A stretch of DNA of 64,000 nt, taken from assembly GCF_024721315.2 (NCBI RefSeq), contig NZ_JANFAK020000003.1:79622-143621 (forward strand), in the 5' to 3' direction. The position numbers and the translations under genes are program-made. The notes under the pieces are model-generated. The model had not been told where the DNA came from and made no database searches. It was given only the letters and a program-made list of their open reading frames with translations. Of the stretch, positions 56,124-64,000 are shown one piece after another; the first letter of the stretch is position 1; each line of letters begins with the position of its first letter. The stretch is from Streptomyces sp. Isolate_45. GTDB taxonomy: Bacteria > Actinomycetota > Actinomycetes > Streptomycetales > Streptomycetaceae.

Positions 56124-56783
56124 TCAGTGACGCAGGTGCACGAAGTGTCGGCCCGCGGCCTGCCAGCTCACCGACGGAGTCCAGCCGGCGGCCTCGGCCT
56201 CAGCGCACAGGGCGCGGGTGCCGAGCCGGGCCCACCAGAACGGCGATCCGTGACCGCCGCCCCCGTCCTCCACGTGCACCTCGACGCGTTCGTCCACCTC
56301 GGCGGGCGCCACCTCGACCAGCAAGGACCCCTCGGGCGCCGCCAGAGCGGCGGTACGGCGCAACAGCCGGCCGGGGTCGCCGCCGATGCCGATGTTGCCG
56401 TCGATGAGCAGCACCGTGTCCCAGCGCCCCTCGCTCGGCAGCGGGTCGAAGACCGAACGGCACAGGGCGCTGCCGCCCGCGCGCACGGTCCGCGACACCG
56501 CCTCCGGCGTCACGTCCACCCCCAGCGCCGGGCGCCCCAGCCGGGCGAGCGCGGCGACGAGCCGGCCCGGACCGCAGCCGACGTCCAGCACCGACCCGCT
56601 ACAGCGGGCCAACACCGTGTCGTCGGCCTCGTCCGCGTCCGCGCACCAGCGCTCGACCTCCAACGGGAGCAGCCGGCCGTCCCCGCGGCGCAGGTAGAGC
56701 GGGCCGCGGCCGGCCCGCAGCGCTTCGGCGTACGGTTCGGCCCGCCAGCTGCGGCCGGCCGGTTCGGTCAGCCGGGCGGTCAC
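56124..56783 (-). CDS. Class I SAM-dependent methyltransferase
   Basis: 219 residues. SAM motif I LDVGCGPGRL near residue 75, acidic motif VDVTPEA near 97, and DTVLLIDGNIGIGGDP near 130 (motif IV region). The N-terminal YAEALRAGRGPLYLRR is a typical lead-in. Substrate unknown, probably a glycan or lipid precursor given the neighbours. GTG 56783 overlaps the stop of the upstream DUF2064 gene by 4 bp, so it belongs to the same operon as the two glycosyltransferase genes upstream. Confidence 0.85.
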   Translation of the reverse strand: MTARLTEPAGRSWRAEPYAEALRAGRGPLYLRRGDGRLLPLEVERWCADADEADDTVLARCSGSVLDVGCGPGRLVAALARLGRPALGVDVTPEAVSRTVRAGGSALCRSVFDPLPSEGRWDTVLLIDGNIGIGGDPGRLLRRTAALAAPEGSLLVEVAPAEVDERVEVHVEDGGGGHGSPFWWARLGTRALCAEAEAAGWTPSVSWQAAGRHFVHLRH

Positions 56784-57400
56784 CGGTTCACCCCGCGGAG
56801 CTCGCCGTAGAGGCGCGCGAAGCGGGATCCCGGAGCCGTCGCCGCGACCCGCGCCGCATCGGCCGGGGTGTCCACGTCGCACAGCTCGGGCAGGTCCCGT
56901 ACGGCGAGTCCGGCCCCGGTCAGACGCCGCCGCTGCACCTCGCCGGTGTCCGGTACGGACATCGGGACCCCGCGCAGCAGCGCCGGATCCGGGGCTGCCA
57001 GGCCGAGGGCCCAGAAGCCGCCGTCGTCCGCCGGTCCGAACCAGGCGTCCGCCGAGGAGAAGTCCAGTCCCCGCCGGAGGTGGTCGGCAGTGACCTGCGG
57101 GGTGTCCATGCCGACGAGCAGGGCGGGGCCGTCCGTCAACGCGAAGGCGGCGGCGAGCCGGGCGTCCAGCCCGCCCGCACACTGCGGGACGACCTCGATG
57201 CCGGCCGGGAGCCACGCTCCCGGTTGCCCGTCGAGGACCAGGACCCGGCGCCGGGCAGGCGTCGCCAGCACCGCCGCCAGGGTGTCCTCCAGTGCCGCAC
57301 GCGCCAGATCGGCGGCCTCCTCCGGTGTGAAAGCCGTGGTCAGTCGGGTCTTGACGCGTCCAGGAACGGGAGCCTTGGCGATGACGAGGAGGGTGCTCAC
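56780..57400 (-). CDS. DUF2064/TIGR04282-type glycosyltransferase
   Basis: 206 residues. GT-A-like nucleotide-sugar fold: LLVIAKAPVPGRVKTRL at the N-terminus, the acidic VGMDTPQVT near 100 and GPADDGGFWALGL near 120, the family hallmarks of DUF2064 proteins. These are usually paired with a GT2 glycosyltransferase, as here. ATG at 57400; its end overlaps the methyltransferase start and its start overlaps the end of the GT2 gene, so the three are translationally coupled. Confidence 0.85.
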   Translation of the reverse strand: MSTLLVIAKAPVPGRVKTRLTTAFTPEEAADLARAALEDTLAAVLATPARRRVLVLDGQPGAWLPAGIEVVPQCAGGLDARLAAAFALTDGPALLVGMDTPQVTADHLRRGLDFSSADAWFGPADDGGFWALGLAAPDPALLRGVPMSVPDTGEVQRRRLTGAGLAVRDLPELCDVDTPADAARVAATAPGSRFARLYGELRGVNR

Positions 57401-58122
57401 GCGGACACCCCCCGCACCGGCACGTCGCCGCCGACGGCCGGTTCGGCCAGCACCCGGCGCATGTCGCGCACGGCGTGCCAGGTACCCCGCCAGGTTCCCG
57501 TGACCTTCGACCTCCCGGCGCGCGGCAGGTACGGGACGTCCGTCTCGGCGATCCGCCAGCCCGCGTCGGCGGCCCGCACGACCATCTGGAGCGGGTATCC
57601 GCTGCGCCGGTCGGTCAGGTCCAGGCCGAGGAGGGCCTCGCGGCGGGCGACCCGCATCGGGCCGAGGTCGTGCAACCGCAGTCCGGTGCGGCGGCGCAGC
57701 AAGCGCGAGAGCGCCAGGTTGCCGGCGCGGGCGTGCGCCGGCCAGGCGCCGCGGCCCTGCGGGCGGCGCCGACCGAGCAGCAGGTCCACCTCACCGGCCG
57801 CGACCCGCGCGGCCATCGCGCCGAGCAGGCCGGGGTCCATGGAGGCGTCGCAGTCGCAGAAGCAGACCAGGTCGGCCCGGGCGGCCAGCAGTCCGGCGTG
57901 GCAGGCGGCGCCGAAACCGCGACGGTCCTCGTGCACGACGGTCGCCCCGAGGCCGCGGGCGATGTCCGCGGAACCGTCGGTCGATCCGTTGTCCACGACG
58001 ATGGCCCGCCACCCGGCCGGCACGCGCGCCAACACCCAGGGAAGCGCCCGCGCCTCGTCGAGGCAGGGCAGTACGAGATCCGCGCGGGGCGGAACACAAG
58101 CAGAAGGAGTCACCCTCCACAC
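57397..58122 (-). CDS. GT2 family glycosyltransferase
   Basis: 241 residues. GT-A fold with DLVLPCLDEA near 15, VDNGSTDGSADIA near 42, and the acidic CDCDASMD near 88 (DxD-type metal site), followed by LGRRRPQGRGAWP and LTDRRSGYPLQM, as in dolichyl-phosphate-sugar synthase-like enzymes. It may make the polyprenyl-linked sugar used by the GT87 protein in this cluster (inference). The start could be ATG 58122 or GTG 58113. First gene of a four-gene minus-strand run, divergent from the response regulator. Confidence 0.85.
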   Translation of the reverse strand: MWRVTPSACVPPRADLVLPCLDEARALPWVLARVPAGWRAIVVDNGSTDGSADIARGLGATVVHEDRRGFGAACHAGLLAARADLVCFCDCDASMDPGLLGAMAARVAAGEVDLLLGRRRPQGRGAWPAHARAGNLALSRLLRRRTGLRLHDLGPMRVARREALLGLDLTDRRSGYPLQMVVRAADAGWRIAETDVPYLPRAGRSKVTGTWRGTWHAVRDMRRVLAEPAVGGDVPVRGVSA

Positions 58123-58236
58123 CGTAGGAACCGGACAGCCGGTGAAGGGGTTTCAAGACCTTACGAAACGCGGACACCGCCTCGGACGGGCAGGGTCCGG
58201 GGACCGTCGAAGGCGGCACGGTGACACCCTGGAGGC

Positions 58237-59115
58237 ATGGCACCGAGCAACGAACAGCGCACCGGGACGGACCGGATCACCGGCCCGGATCCCACCACGG
58301 GGGAGACGGGCGGCCTCGTCCTGGTCGTGGACGACGATCCGACCGTCTCGGAGGTGGTCACCGGCTACCTGGAACGCGCCGGTTTCACCGTGCTCCGGGC
58401 CGCCGACGGTCCGGCCGCGCTCGAAGCAGCCGACCGCCACCGCCCAGACCTGATCGTCCTCGACCTGATGCTGCCCGGCATGGACGGCTTGGAGGTCTGC
58501 CGCCGGCTGCGGGCCCGCGAACACGGAACACGTCCCGTCCCCGTGGTCATGCTCACCGCGCGGGGCGACGAGGACGACCGGATCCTGGGCCTGGAGGTCG
58601 GCGCCGACGACTACGTGACGAAACCCTTCAGCCCGCGCGAGCTCGTCCTGCGCGTACGGTCGGTCCTGCGCCGGGCGTCGGCCCACCGCGGTTCCTCCGA
58701 CGCCGGGGCCGGCGGCCCCCTGCTCGCCGCGGCCGGTCTCACGATGGACCCGGCCGCGCGCCGGGTTGCCAAGAACGGATGCGAACTCGCCCTCACCCTG
58801 CGCGAGTTCGACCTCCTGGCCTATTTCCTGGGGCATCAGGGGCAGGTCTGTGACCGGGAACGGCTGATGCGAGAGGTGTGGGGTTGGGACTTCGGCGACC
58901 TGTCGACCGTCACCGTCCACGTCCGCCGGCTCCGCGGCAAGATCGAGGACGATCCGGCGAACCCCAAGCTGATCAAGACCGTCTGGGGCGCCGGCTACCG
59001 CTTCGAGACGGTCCCGGCGGCGGCGACCGGCGCGCCTTCCACCGCGCCTCCCACCGCCGGGGCGGAGCCCGCGGCCGGGTCCGCCGCGGTCCGGACGGAG
59101 GACGGCCATGCGTGA
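58237..59115 (+). CDS. OmpR-family response regulator
   Basis: 292 residues. Receiver domain with VVDDDP (acidic pocket near 32), phosphoacceptor Asp in LIVLDLMLPGMDG near 76, MLTARG and Lys in DDYVTKPFSP near 130; a winged-helix DNA-binding domain follows (about 168-270) with LTLREFDLLAYF and VTVHVRRLRGKIE. A low-complexity Ala/Pro/Thr tail ends the protein. It is longer than usual at both ends. The gene overlaps the kinase gene by 8 bp. Target genes probably include the adjacent envelope cluster (inference). Confidence 0.93.
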   Translation: MAPSNEQRTGTDRITGPDPTTGETGGLVLVVDDDPTVSEVVTGYLERAGFTVLRAADGPAALEAADRHRPDLIVLDLMLPGMDGLEVCRRLRAREHGTRPVPVVMLTARGDEDDRILGLEVGADDYVTKPFSPRELVLRVRSVLRRASAHRGSSDAGAGGPLLAAAGLTMDPAARRVAKNGCELALTLREFDLLAYFLGHQGQVCDRERLMREVWGWDFGDLSTVTVHVRRLRGKIEDDPANPKLIKTVWGAGYRFETVPAAATGAPSTAPPTAGAEPAAGSAAVRTEDGHA

Positions 59116-60217
59116 CCTGCTGCTGATCGCCCTGTACGCCCTCCTCGGCGCCTGCGCCGTCGGTCTCCTCGGAGCGGCGGCCCTGCGCGTACTGCGCCGA
59201 CGCAGCATCGCGGTCTCCCTGGCCGTCGTGGCGGCCGTCGCGGTCTCCGCGATGCTGGCCGGGACGCTCACCGTCGCCTGGGCGATGTTCCTCTCCTCCC
59301 ACGACCTCGCCGTCGTGACCACCGTGGTGGCGATGGCCGCCGCCGTGTCACTGGCCACCGCCCTGCTCCTGGGCCGTCAGGTCGTACGGCGCTGCCGGGA
59401 ACTCGTCCGAGCCGCCGGCGACTTCGGCGAGGCCGGGACCTTCACGGCCCCCACCGTGCCCGCTCCCGCCGAACTCGCCGCACTGAGCCGTGAGTTGGCG
59501 CTCACCAGTGAGCGGCTCGCCGCATCCCGCGAGCGGGAGCGCGCCCTGGAGACCTCGCGCCGCGAACTCGTCGCCTGGATCTCGCACGACCTGCGCACCC
59601 CCCTGGCCGGCCTGCGCGCCATGTCGGAGGCACTGGAGGACGGGATCGTCGCCGATCCGGCGCGCTACCACCGCCGGATGCGGGCCGAGGTGGAGCGGCT
59701 CAACTCCATGGTGACGGACCTGTTCGAACTGTCCCGCATCCACGCGGGCGCCCTGAACCTGACCCCGACCCGCCTGTCCCTCTACGACCTCGTGGGCGAC
59801 GCGCTCGCGGGCGCCGACGCCCTCGCCCGCCAACACGGCGTTCACCTCGCCGGTGACGAGGTGGCCCCGATCCCGGTGGAGGTCGACGGCAAGGAGATGA
59901 CCCGCGTCCTGTCCAACCTCCTAGTCAACGCCATCCGCCACACCCCGGCCGACGGTACGGTCGCCATCGCCGCCGAGCGCCGGGCCGGCGCGGTCGTGGT
60001 CTCGGTCACCGACGCCTGCGGAGGCATCCCCGAGGAGGACCTCCCGCGCGTGTTCGACACCGGATGGCGCGGTACTCCGGCCCGCACCCCGCCCTCCGGG
60101 GCGGGCCTGGGACTGGCGATCGTCCGGGGCATCGTCGAAGCGCACGCCGGGCACGCGGACGTCCGCAACGTTCCCGGCGGATGCCGCTTCGAACTCACCC
60201 TCCCGGCCCCCGTGTAG
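59108..60217 (+). CDS. Sensor histidine kinase
   Basis: 369 residues. Two N-terminal membrane segments (about 5-25 and 35-65 with a third hydrophobic stretch to 95), a short HAMP-like region, the dimerisation domain with phospho-His in AWISHDLRTPLAGL near 160, and a GHKL ATPase with NLLVNAIRHTP (N box), DACGGIPEEDL (G1), and GAGLGLAIVRGI (G2). It has almost no extracytoplasmic loop, so it probably senses within the membrane. Partner of the upstream regulator. A 10-bp hairpin ends the operon. Confidence 0.93.
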   Translation: MRDLLLIALYALLGACAVGLLGAAALRVLRRRSIAVSLAVVAAVAVSAMLAGTLTVAWAMFLSSHDLAVVTTVVAMAAAVSLATALLLGRQVVRRCRELVRAAGDFGEAGTFTAPTVPAPAELAALSRELALTSERLAASRERERALETSRRELVAWISHDLRTPLAGLRAMSEALEDGIVADPARYHRRMRAEVERLNSMVTDLFELSRIHAGALNLTPTRLSLYDLVGDALAGADALARQHGVHLAGDEVAPIPVEVDGKEMTRVLSNLLVNAIRHTPADGTVAIAAERRAGAVVVSVTDACGGIPEEDLPRVFDTGWRGTPARTPPSGAGLGLAIVRGIVEAHAGHADVRNVPGGCRFELTLPAPV

Positions 60218-60222
60218 TACGG

Positions 60223-60250
60223 CCGGGAGGGCCGGTCGGGGCCCTCCCGG
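60223..60250. terminator. Hairpin between convergent kinase and epimerase genes
   Basis: CCGGGAGGGC (60223-60232) pairs with GCCCTCCCGG (60241-60250), 8-nt loop, 5 bp after the kinase stop and 16 bp before the epimerase stop. A probable bidirectional terminator. Confidence 0.72.
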
Positions 60251-60266
60251 GCGTGGCCCCTCCCGG

Positions 60267-61271
60267 TCAGGGCCGCACGGGAGCCCCGGTTCCGGCGGCC
60301 AGTTCGGCCATCCCCGCCGCGAACGGCACCGACGCGCTCCAACCCAGTTCCCCGCGCAGGCGCGCCGAATCGGCCGTGATGTGGCGGACGTCCCCCAACC
60401 GGTACTCGCCCGTCACGACGGGAGCCGGTCCCGCGCACGCGGCGGCCAGCGCCGCGGCCATCTCCCCGACCGTGCGCGGCTCGCCGCTCCCCACGTTGTA
60501 GGCGGCGAAGCCGGGCCCGTCGTCCAGGGCGTCGAGGGCGACGGCGTTGGCCGACGCGACGTCCCGTACGTGGACGAAGTCGCGGCGCTGCCCGCCGTCC
60601 TCGAAGACGCGCGGCGCCTCGCCCCGGGCCAGCGCCGACCGGAACAGGGCGGCCACGCCCGCGTACGGGGTGTCGCGCGGCATCCCCGGCCCGTAGACGT
60701 TGTGGTAGCGCAGGGACACCACCCGTCCTCCGGTGGCCCGGGCCCAGGAGGACGCGAGGTGCTCCTGGGCGAGCTTCGTGGTCGCGTACACGTTCCTGGG
60801 GTCCATGGGGGCGTCCTCACCCACCAGGCCCGGGGCGAGGTCGGCGCCGCAGTCCGGGCAGCGCGGCTCGAACCGGCCGGCCGCGAGGTCCTCCTCGGCC
60901 CGCGGGCCGGGCCGCACGACCCCGTGCGCGGGGCACTCGTAGCGACCCTCCCCGTATACGACCATCGACCCGGCGAGCAACAGCCGCCGCACGCGCGCCC
61001 GCGCCATCGCGGAGAGCAGGACGGCCGTTCCGAGGTCGTTGACCGAAACGTAGTCGGGGGCGTCGGCGAAGTCCTTGCCCAGGCCGACCTTGGCCGCCTG
61101 GTGGCAGACCGCCCCCACCCCGCGCAGGGCTTCCCGTACCGCCTCCGGATCCCGTACGTCCCGTCCGTCGGACGCCAGGTCGAGGACCACGGGATCGTGG
61201 CCCCGGTCGGCCAGTTCCGCCACGATGTGCGAGCCGATGAAGCCCGCTCCGCCACTCACCAGTACACGCAT
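60267..61271 (-). CDS. NAD-dependent sugar epimerase/dehydratase with Cys-rich insertion
   Basis: 334 residues, extended SDR family. Rossmann motif GGAGFIGSH at residue 7, VVLDLASDGRDVRDP, active-site YATTKLAQEH near 165 (YxxxK) and LRYHNVYGPG. Between about 112 and 145 it carries CPAHG and CPDCGADL, a zinc-ribbon-like insertion not found in GalE-type enzymes. Substrate probably a nucleotide sugar for the neighbouring glycosyltransferases. ATG 61271. Convergent with the kinase gene. Confidence 0.85.
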   Translation of the reverse strand: MRVLVSGGAGFIGSHIVAELADRGHDPVVLDLASDGRDVRDPEAVREALRGVGAVCHQAAKVGLGKDFADAPDYVSVNDLGTAVLLSAMARARVRRLLLAGSMVVYGEGRYECPAHGVVRPGPRAEEDLAAGRFEPRCPDCGADLAPGLVGEDAPMDPRNVYATTKLAQEHLASSWARATGGRVVSLRYHNVYGPGMPRDTPYAGVAALFRSALARGEAPRVFEDGGQRRDFVHVRDVASANAVALDALDDGPGFAAYNVGSGEPRTVGEMAAALAAACAGPAPVVTGEYRLGDVRHITADSARLRGELGWSASVPFAAGMAELAAGTGAPVRP

Positions 61272-61385
61272 GCTCCGACGCTATGCCGCGGGCGGGGGCC
61301 GCGGCGGGCCGACCGGCCGCGCGTCACGGATCCGTAAGGACTCCCGCGCGGACGGGGTCCGCCGGCACCTTCGCCGCGGCCCCGG

Positions 61386-61997
61386 TCAGCCCTCGGCGGC
61401 CGCGGCCCGGCGTGCTCCCGCATCGAGTACCGAGGCGGTGAAGTCCGCAAGCCGGCGCCGGAGTTCCTCACGCGGTACCGCCTTCTCGCCGGCCAGGTAC
61501 GCGACGAGGTCGGCGCGGGTGGCGGCGAGGAGCGCGTGGGCGGTGAAGTCGCACGAGACCAGGCCGGGAACGCGCTCCAACAGGTCGCGGAGCAGCGCGT
61601 GCCACCGCTCGTAGTGTTCCATCCGGTAGGGGCTGTCGGCGCCCGTCGTCTCCAGGGCCAGCGCGAGGTGGCGGTTGTCGAGTTTGAGGCACAGGACGGC
61701 GTCGAGCAGGGCGGGTACGCGTTCCAGGGGCGGGGTCTGCGGACCCAGGGGCGCGGGCCCCGTCTCGACCGCTTCCCGGACCGGTTCGAGCCGTGCCTCG
61801 TAGAGCGCGCGGATCAGTCCGGTGCGGTCGCCGAAGGAGCGGAAGAGGGTCCCCTTGCCGACGCCGGCCGCCGCCGCGATGTCGGCCATCGTGACGTCCT
61901 CGGGGTTGTGGCAGTCGGTGAAGAGGGCGTCCGCGGCGGCGAAGATGGCCGCCCGGTTGCGGGCGGCGTCCTTGCGTGGCTTGCGTTCGGCAGTCAT
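61386..61997 (-). CDS. TetR-family repressor
   Basis: 203 residues. HTH near 20-65 (FAAADALFTDC, MADIAAAAGVGKGTLFRSFGDRTGL) with the family hallmark; the C-terminal ligand domain is generic (SWARATG-free, rich in Leu/Ala). It is divergent from a SnoaL/NmrA pair, with two near-identical 15-bp palindromes in the intergenic region, the classic layout of an autoregulated TetR that represses its neighbour. A ligand (often an electrophile or drug) is unknown. Confidence 0.9.
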   Translation of the reverse strand: MTAERKPRKDAARNRAAIFAAADALFTDCHNPEDVTMADIAAAAGVGKGTLFRSFGDRTGLIRALYEARLEPVREAVETGPAPLGPQTPPLERVPALLDAVLCLKLDNRHLALALETTGADSPYRMEHYERWHALLRDLLERVPGLVSCDFTAHALLAATRADLVAYLAGEKAVPREELRRRLADFTASVLDAGARRAAAAEG

Positions 61998-62020
61998 GGC
62001 GTTCCCTCGGAGTTGCGAAG

Positions 62021-62068
62021 CGGACCAGCGGTCCGTATCTTCGTGGAGAGAAGCGGACCGCTGGTCCG
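62021..62068. promoter_or_regulatory. Double TetR operator
   Basis: CGGACCAGCGGTCCG (62021-62035) and CGGACCGCTGGTCCG (62054-62068), each CGGACC-N3-GGTCCG, with centres 33 bp apart (three helical turns). They lie 23-70 bp upstream of both divergent genes and should bind two TetR dimers on one face of the DNA. Confidence 0.85.
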
Positions 62069-62092
62069 TATCGTACGGGACGGAGAGCCCCC

Positions 62093-62521
62093 ATGCCCGG
62101 AACCACCTCGCCGACGGACCTGTACCGCCACGGTCTGCGCCTGCTGCTGAACAAGGACATCGCCGCCTGGGTCGCCCTGTGGTCCGAGCGCGGCGTCATG
62201 GAATTCCCCTTCGCCCCGCCGGGTTGGCCGGAGCGACTGGAGGGCCGGGAGGCCATCGCCGCCTACATGCGCGACTATCCCGACCACATCGACCTGCGGG
62301 ACATAGCGGACCTGCGGATCCGTCGGACCGCCGAGCCCGCGACCATCGTGGTCGAAATGCGCGGCCTGGGGCGCGTGGTCGCGACCGGCGCCCCCTTCGA
62401 CATGACCTACATCGCCGTCGTCACCGTCGAGGACGGCAGGTTCACCTCCTACCGCGACTACTGGAACCCCCTCGCCGTCCAAGAACCCGGCCTGGACTTC
62501 GCGGGGAGCGTCGCCCGATGA
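62093..62521 (+). CDS. SnoaL-like/NTF2-fold protein
   Basis: 142 residues. N-terminal helix LYRHGLRLLLNKDIAAWVALW, then EFPFAPPGWPERLEGREAIAAYM and a beta-sheet ending with YRDYWNPLAV, the layout of SnoaL-like polyketide cyclase/ketosteroid-isomerase-fold proteins. Function as an isomerase or binding protein cannot be assigned. ATG 62093 (no strong ribosome-binding site). Its stop overlaps the NmrA-like gene by 4 bp, so the two are translationally coupled and under the TetR operators. Confidence 0.85.
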   Translation: MPGTTSPTDLYRHGLRLLLNKDIAAWVALWSERGVMEFPFAPPGWPERLEGREAIAAYMRDYPDHIDLRDIADLRIRRTAEPATIVVEMRGLGRVVATGAPFDMTYIAVVTVEDGRFTSYRDYWNPLAVQEPGLDFAGSVAR

Positions 62522-63369
62522 CCCTCACCGGAACCACTTTGGTCATCGGCGCCACCGGCACCACCGGAAGCCGCACCGCGGCGCAACTGATCGCCGCCGG
62601 TCGGCGGGTCAGGGCCGCGAGTCGACGTGCCACCCCGCTCCCGGACACCGAACCGGTCCGCTTCGACTGGTACGACCCCGACTCCCACGGCCCGGCCCTC
62701 GCCGGAACAGACCGCCTCTACCTCGTCCCGCCCGTCGGAGACCCGGATCCGGCCGCCGTCATGCTGCCCTTCCTACGACAGGCACGCGCCGCCGGAGTCC
62801 GGCGGGCCGTGCTCCTCAGCTCCTCCGCCATCCCCGGCGGCGGGCCGGCCGTGGGCGAGGTGCACCAGGCCCTGCCCGGCCTCTTCGCCGAATGGGCGGT
62901 GCTGCGCCCCTCCTGGTTCATGCAGAACTTCACCGGCGCGCACGCCCACGCCGACAGCATCCGCGAGGACGGCGTCATCCTGACCGCCGCGGGGAGGGGC
63001 CGGGTCGGGTTCGTCGACGCCGACGACATCGCGGCCGTCGCCGTACGCGCCCTCACCGACGACCGCGCACCCAACACCGACCTGGTCCTCACCGGGCCGC
63101 GGGCGCTCGGGCACGACGAGATCGCGGCGGTCCTCACGGACGTCACCGGCCGCCCGGTCGTCCACCGCCACCTCACCCACGACGCCATGGTGGAGCGGCT
63201 GGCCGAGGCCATTCCCCGGGAGTTCGCCCTGATGCTGGCCGGGATGGACCGGGCCATCGCCGAGGGGGCCGAGGACCGCACCACCGACACCGTCCGACGC
63301 CTCACGGGCCGCCGCCCGAGCGACTTCCGGACGGTCGCCGAACGCGAGCTGTCCGTACGGAAGTCTTAG
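62518..63369 (+). CDS. NmrA-like NAD(P)-binding oxidoreductase
   Basis: 283 residues. Rossmann start LVIGATGTTGSRTAAQL (GxxGxxG) at residue 8, basic RRAT after strand 2 suggesting NADP preference, LLSSSAIPGGG near 100 and LRPSWFMQNF near 130, the NmrA/quinone-reductase-2-like plan that lacks the classical YxxxK. Typical roles are quinone reduction or redox sensing. Coupled with the SnoaL-like gene. A strong hairpin ends the operon. Confidence 0.88.
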   Translation: MTLTGTTLVIGATGTTGSRTAAQLIAAGRRVRAASRRATPLPDTEPVRFDWYDPDSHGPALAGTDRLYLVPPVGDPDPAAVMLPFLRQARAAGVRRAVLLSSSAIPGGGPAVGEVHQALPGLFAEWAVLRPSWFMQNFTGAHAHADSIREDGVILTAAGRGRVGFVDADDIAAVAVRALTDDRAPNTDLVLTGPRALGHDEIAAVLTDVTGRPVVHRHLTHDAMVERLAEAIPREFALMLAGMDRAIAEGAEDRTTDTVRRLTGRRPSDFRTVAERELSVRKS

Positions 63370-63425
63370 CGCCGGTCGGCGCCGCGGCCGCCCGGGCGGT
63401 CGACCGTGAACGGGGAAGGCGGCTC

Positions 63426-63449
63426 CCGGTCCGCGGGGGCGCGGACCGG
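63426..63449. terminator. Hairpin after the NmrA-like gene
   Basis: CCGGTCCGC (63426-63434) pairs with GCGGACCGG (63441-63449), 6-nt loop, with flanking GGCGG/CCGCC able to extend it. It lies between convergent stops at 63369 and 63495. Confidence 0.72.
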
Positions 63450-63494
63450 AAACCGCCGGATCAGGGGTGGGTGGCCGTCAGGGACGGACCGGGG

Positions 63495-63839
63495 TCAGCA
63501 GGTGATCAGCTCCTTGAACTTCCAGTTGGTGCCCATGATCGGCTGGTCCCGCTGGAACGTCGCCTCCTGGCCGGGCTGGAGCTCGTAACAGTCGGGGGCC
63601 GGGTTCATCGTGTAGTTCCACGTCGGCGTGACCCGCTGCGGTGTCGTGCAGTTGTTCGTCATCCAGACGGTCACGATCCGGAAGAAGATGACCGCGCTCG
63701 TGGCCTTGACACAGCTCGGAGCGGGGGTCGCCGTTACCGCGGGGGCGGCCGGCGCGGGGGCCGCGTGGGCCTGACCGGCGCCCAACAGTGCCGTACCCAC
63801 CAGGGCGGCCGCGGCGATGCCCGAAGCGAATTTGCGCAT
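63495..63839 (-). CDS. Small secreted protein with four cysteines
   Basis: 114 residues. Sec signal peptide (MRKFASGIAAAALVGTALLGAGQAHA), Ala/Pro linker, then a compact domain with Cys in SCVKAT, NNCTTP, PDCYEL and the C-terminal ITC, probably two disulfides. WMTNNC, TWNYTMNP and FQRDQPIMG are the readable conserved-looking segments. No family recognised with confidence. ATG 63839 has GGAAGAG 5 bp upstream. The upstream minus-strand gene is cut by the window edge. Confidence 0.8.
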   Translation of the reverse strand: MRKFASGIAAAALVGTALLGAGQAHAAPAPAAPAVTATPAPSCVKATSAVIFFRIVTVWMTNNCTTPQRVTPTWNYTMNPAPDCYELQPGQEATFQRDQPIMGTNWKFKELITC

Positions 63840-63938
63840 GTTCTCTTCCCATCCGTTCAGGGGTATGTGATTCGTTTTCACTGTCACGGAGGCGAACGCG
63901 CCGCTCAACGCTGGATCAGAGACTTCGAAGGCGCCGGG

Positions 63939-64000
63939 TCAGCCGCGTCCGCAGTGCCCGCAGGTACCGCGGCGGCGGAAGTAGTAGGCGAGGGCGGCCG
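63939..64000 (-). CDS. C-terminal end of an unidentified gene
   Basis: Partial. The last readable residues are AALAYYFRRRGTCGHCGRG before TGA at 63939. CGHC resembles a zinc or redox pair at a C-terminus; YYFRRR could be the end of a membrane helix. The gene continues beyond the right edge, so no function is offered. Confidence 0.45.
   Translation of the reverse strand, partial: AALAYYFRRRGTCGHCGRG

Overview
The window is high-GC actinobacterial DNA, almost certainly Streptomyces. The evidence is near-exclusive G/C at third codon positions, GTG starts, 4-bp ATGA/GTGA gene overlaps, DmdR/DtxR-type iron boxes, rare TTA codons, a 2-methylisoborneol/EshA operon, a MurG paralog and many alpha/beta hydrolases. 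No rRNA, CRISPR array, phage or intact insertion sequence was seen.

Layout. 1-1.9 kb: edge of a HEAT-repeat gene, an APH-type kinase and a decayed esterase. 1.95-22.8 kb: a coelichelin-type siderophore locus with two FecCD permeases, ATPase, lipoprotein, two ABC half-exporters around a 3705-residue trimodular NRPS, a releasing esterase and MbtH. The NRPS specificity residues match those I recall for CchH, but the two genes that make the hydroxy- and formyl-ornithine precursors (cchA, cchB) are absent. 22.8-26.4 kb: a second GyrB and a secreted hydrolase that has its own iron box and a TTA codon, so it looks like a regulon member outside the classical cluster. 26.7-29.6 kb: DUF4436 membrane protein and secreted adenosine deaminase. 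29.9-33.7 kb: EshA family 2B encapsulin shell, 2-methylisoborneol synthase and GPP methyltransferase. 33.9-36.0 kb: TetR, a glycine-tRNA-like RNA with its own terminator, and a MurG paralog. 36.2-42.6 kb: mixed metabolism, an atypical tRNA-Trp, an ABC-F remnant, an Rnl2-type RNA ligase and a HEAT-repeat protein. 42.6-45.5 kb: metX-metY with a sulfur-type leader peptide. 46.0-52.9 kb: a three-subunit molybdenum hydroxylase, an MFS exporter and allantoicase. 53-61.3 kb: lipoprotein hydrolase, then an envelope-type glycosyltransferase cluster with a two-component system. 61.4-64 kb: TetR/SnoaL/NmrA unit with a double palindromic operator, a small secreted protein and the edge of another gene.

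How it fits together. Under iron starvation, release of the DmdR-type repressor from four iron boxes should switch on siderophore synthesis, export, uptake and the secreted hydrolase. TTA codons in cchC, cchD, cchF, cchH and the hydrolase add a second, developmental gate through bldA tRNA. The most novel signals are the tRNA-Gly-like RNA beside a MurG paralog, the complementary defects in the two ABC exporter subunits, the precursor-less but otherwise intact coelichelin locus, and the iron-box/TTA hydrolase. Everything here was read by eye from the sequence; family assignments rest on motifs, not on searches.
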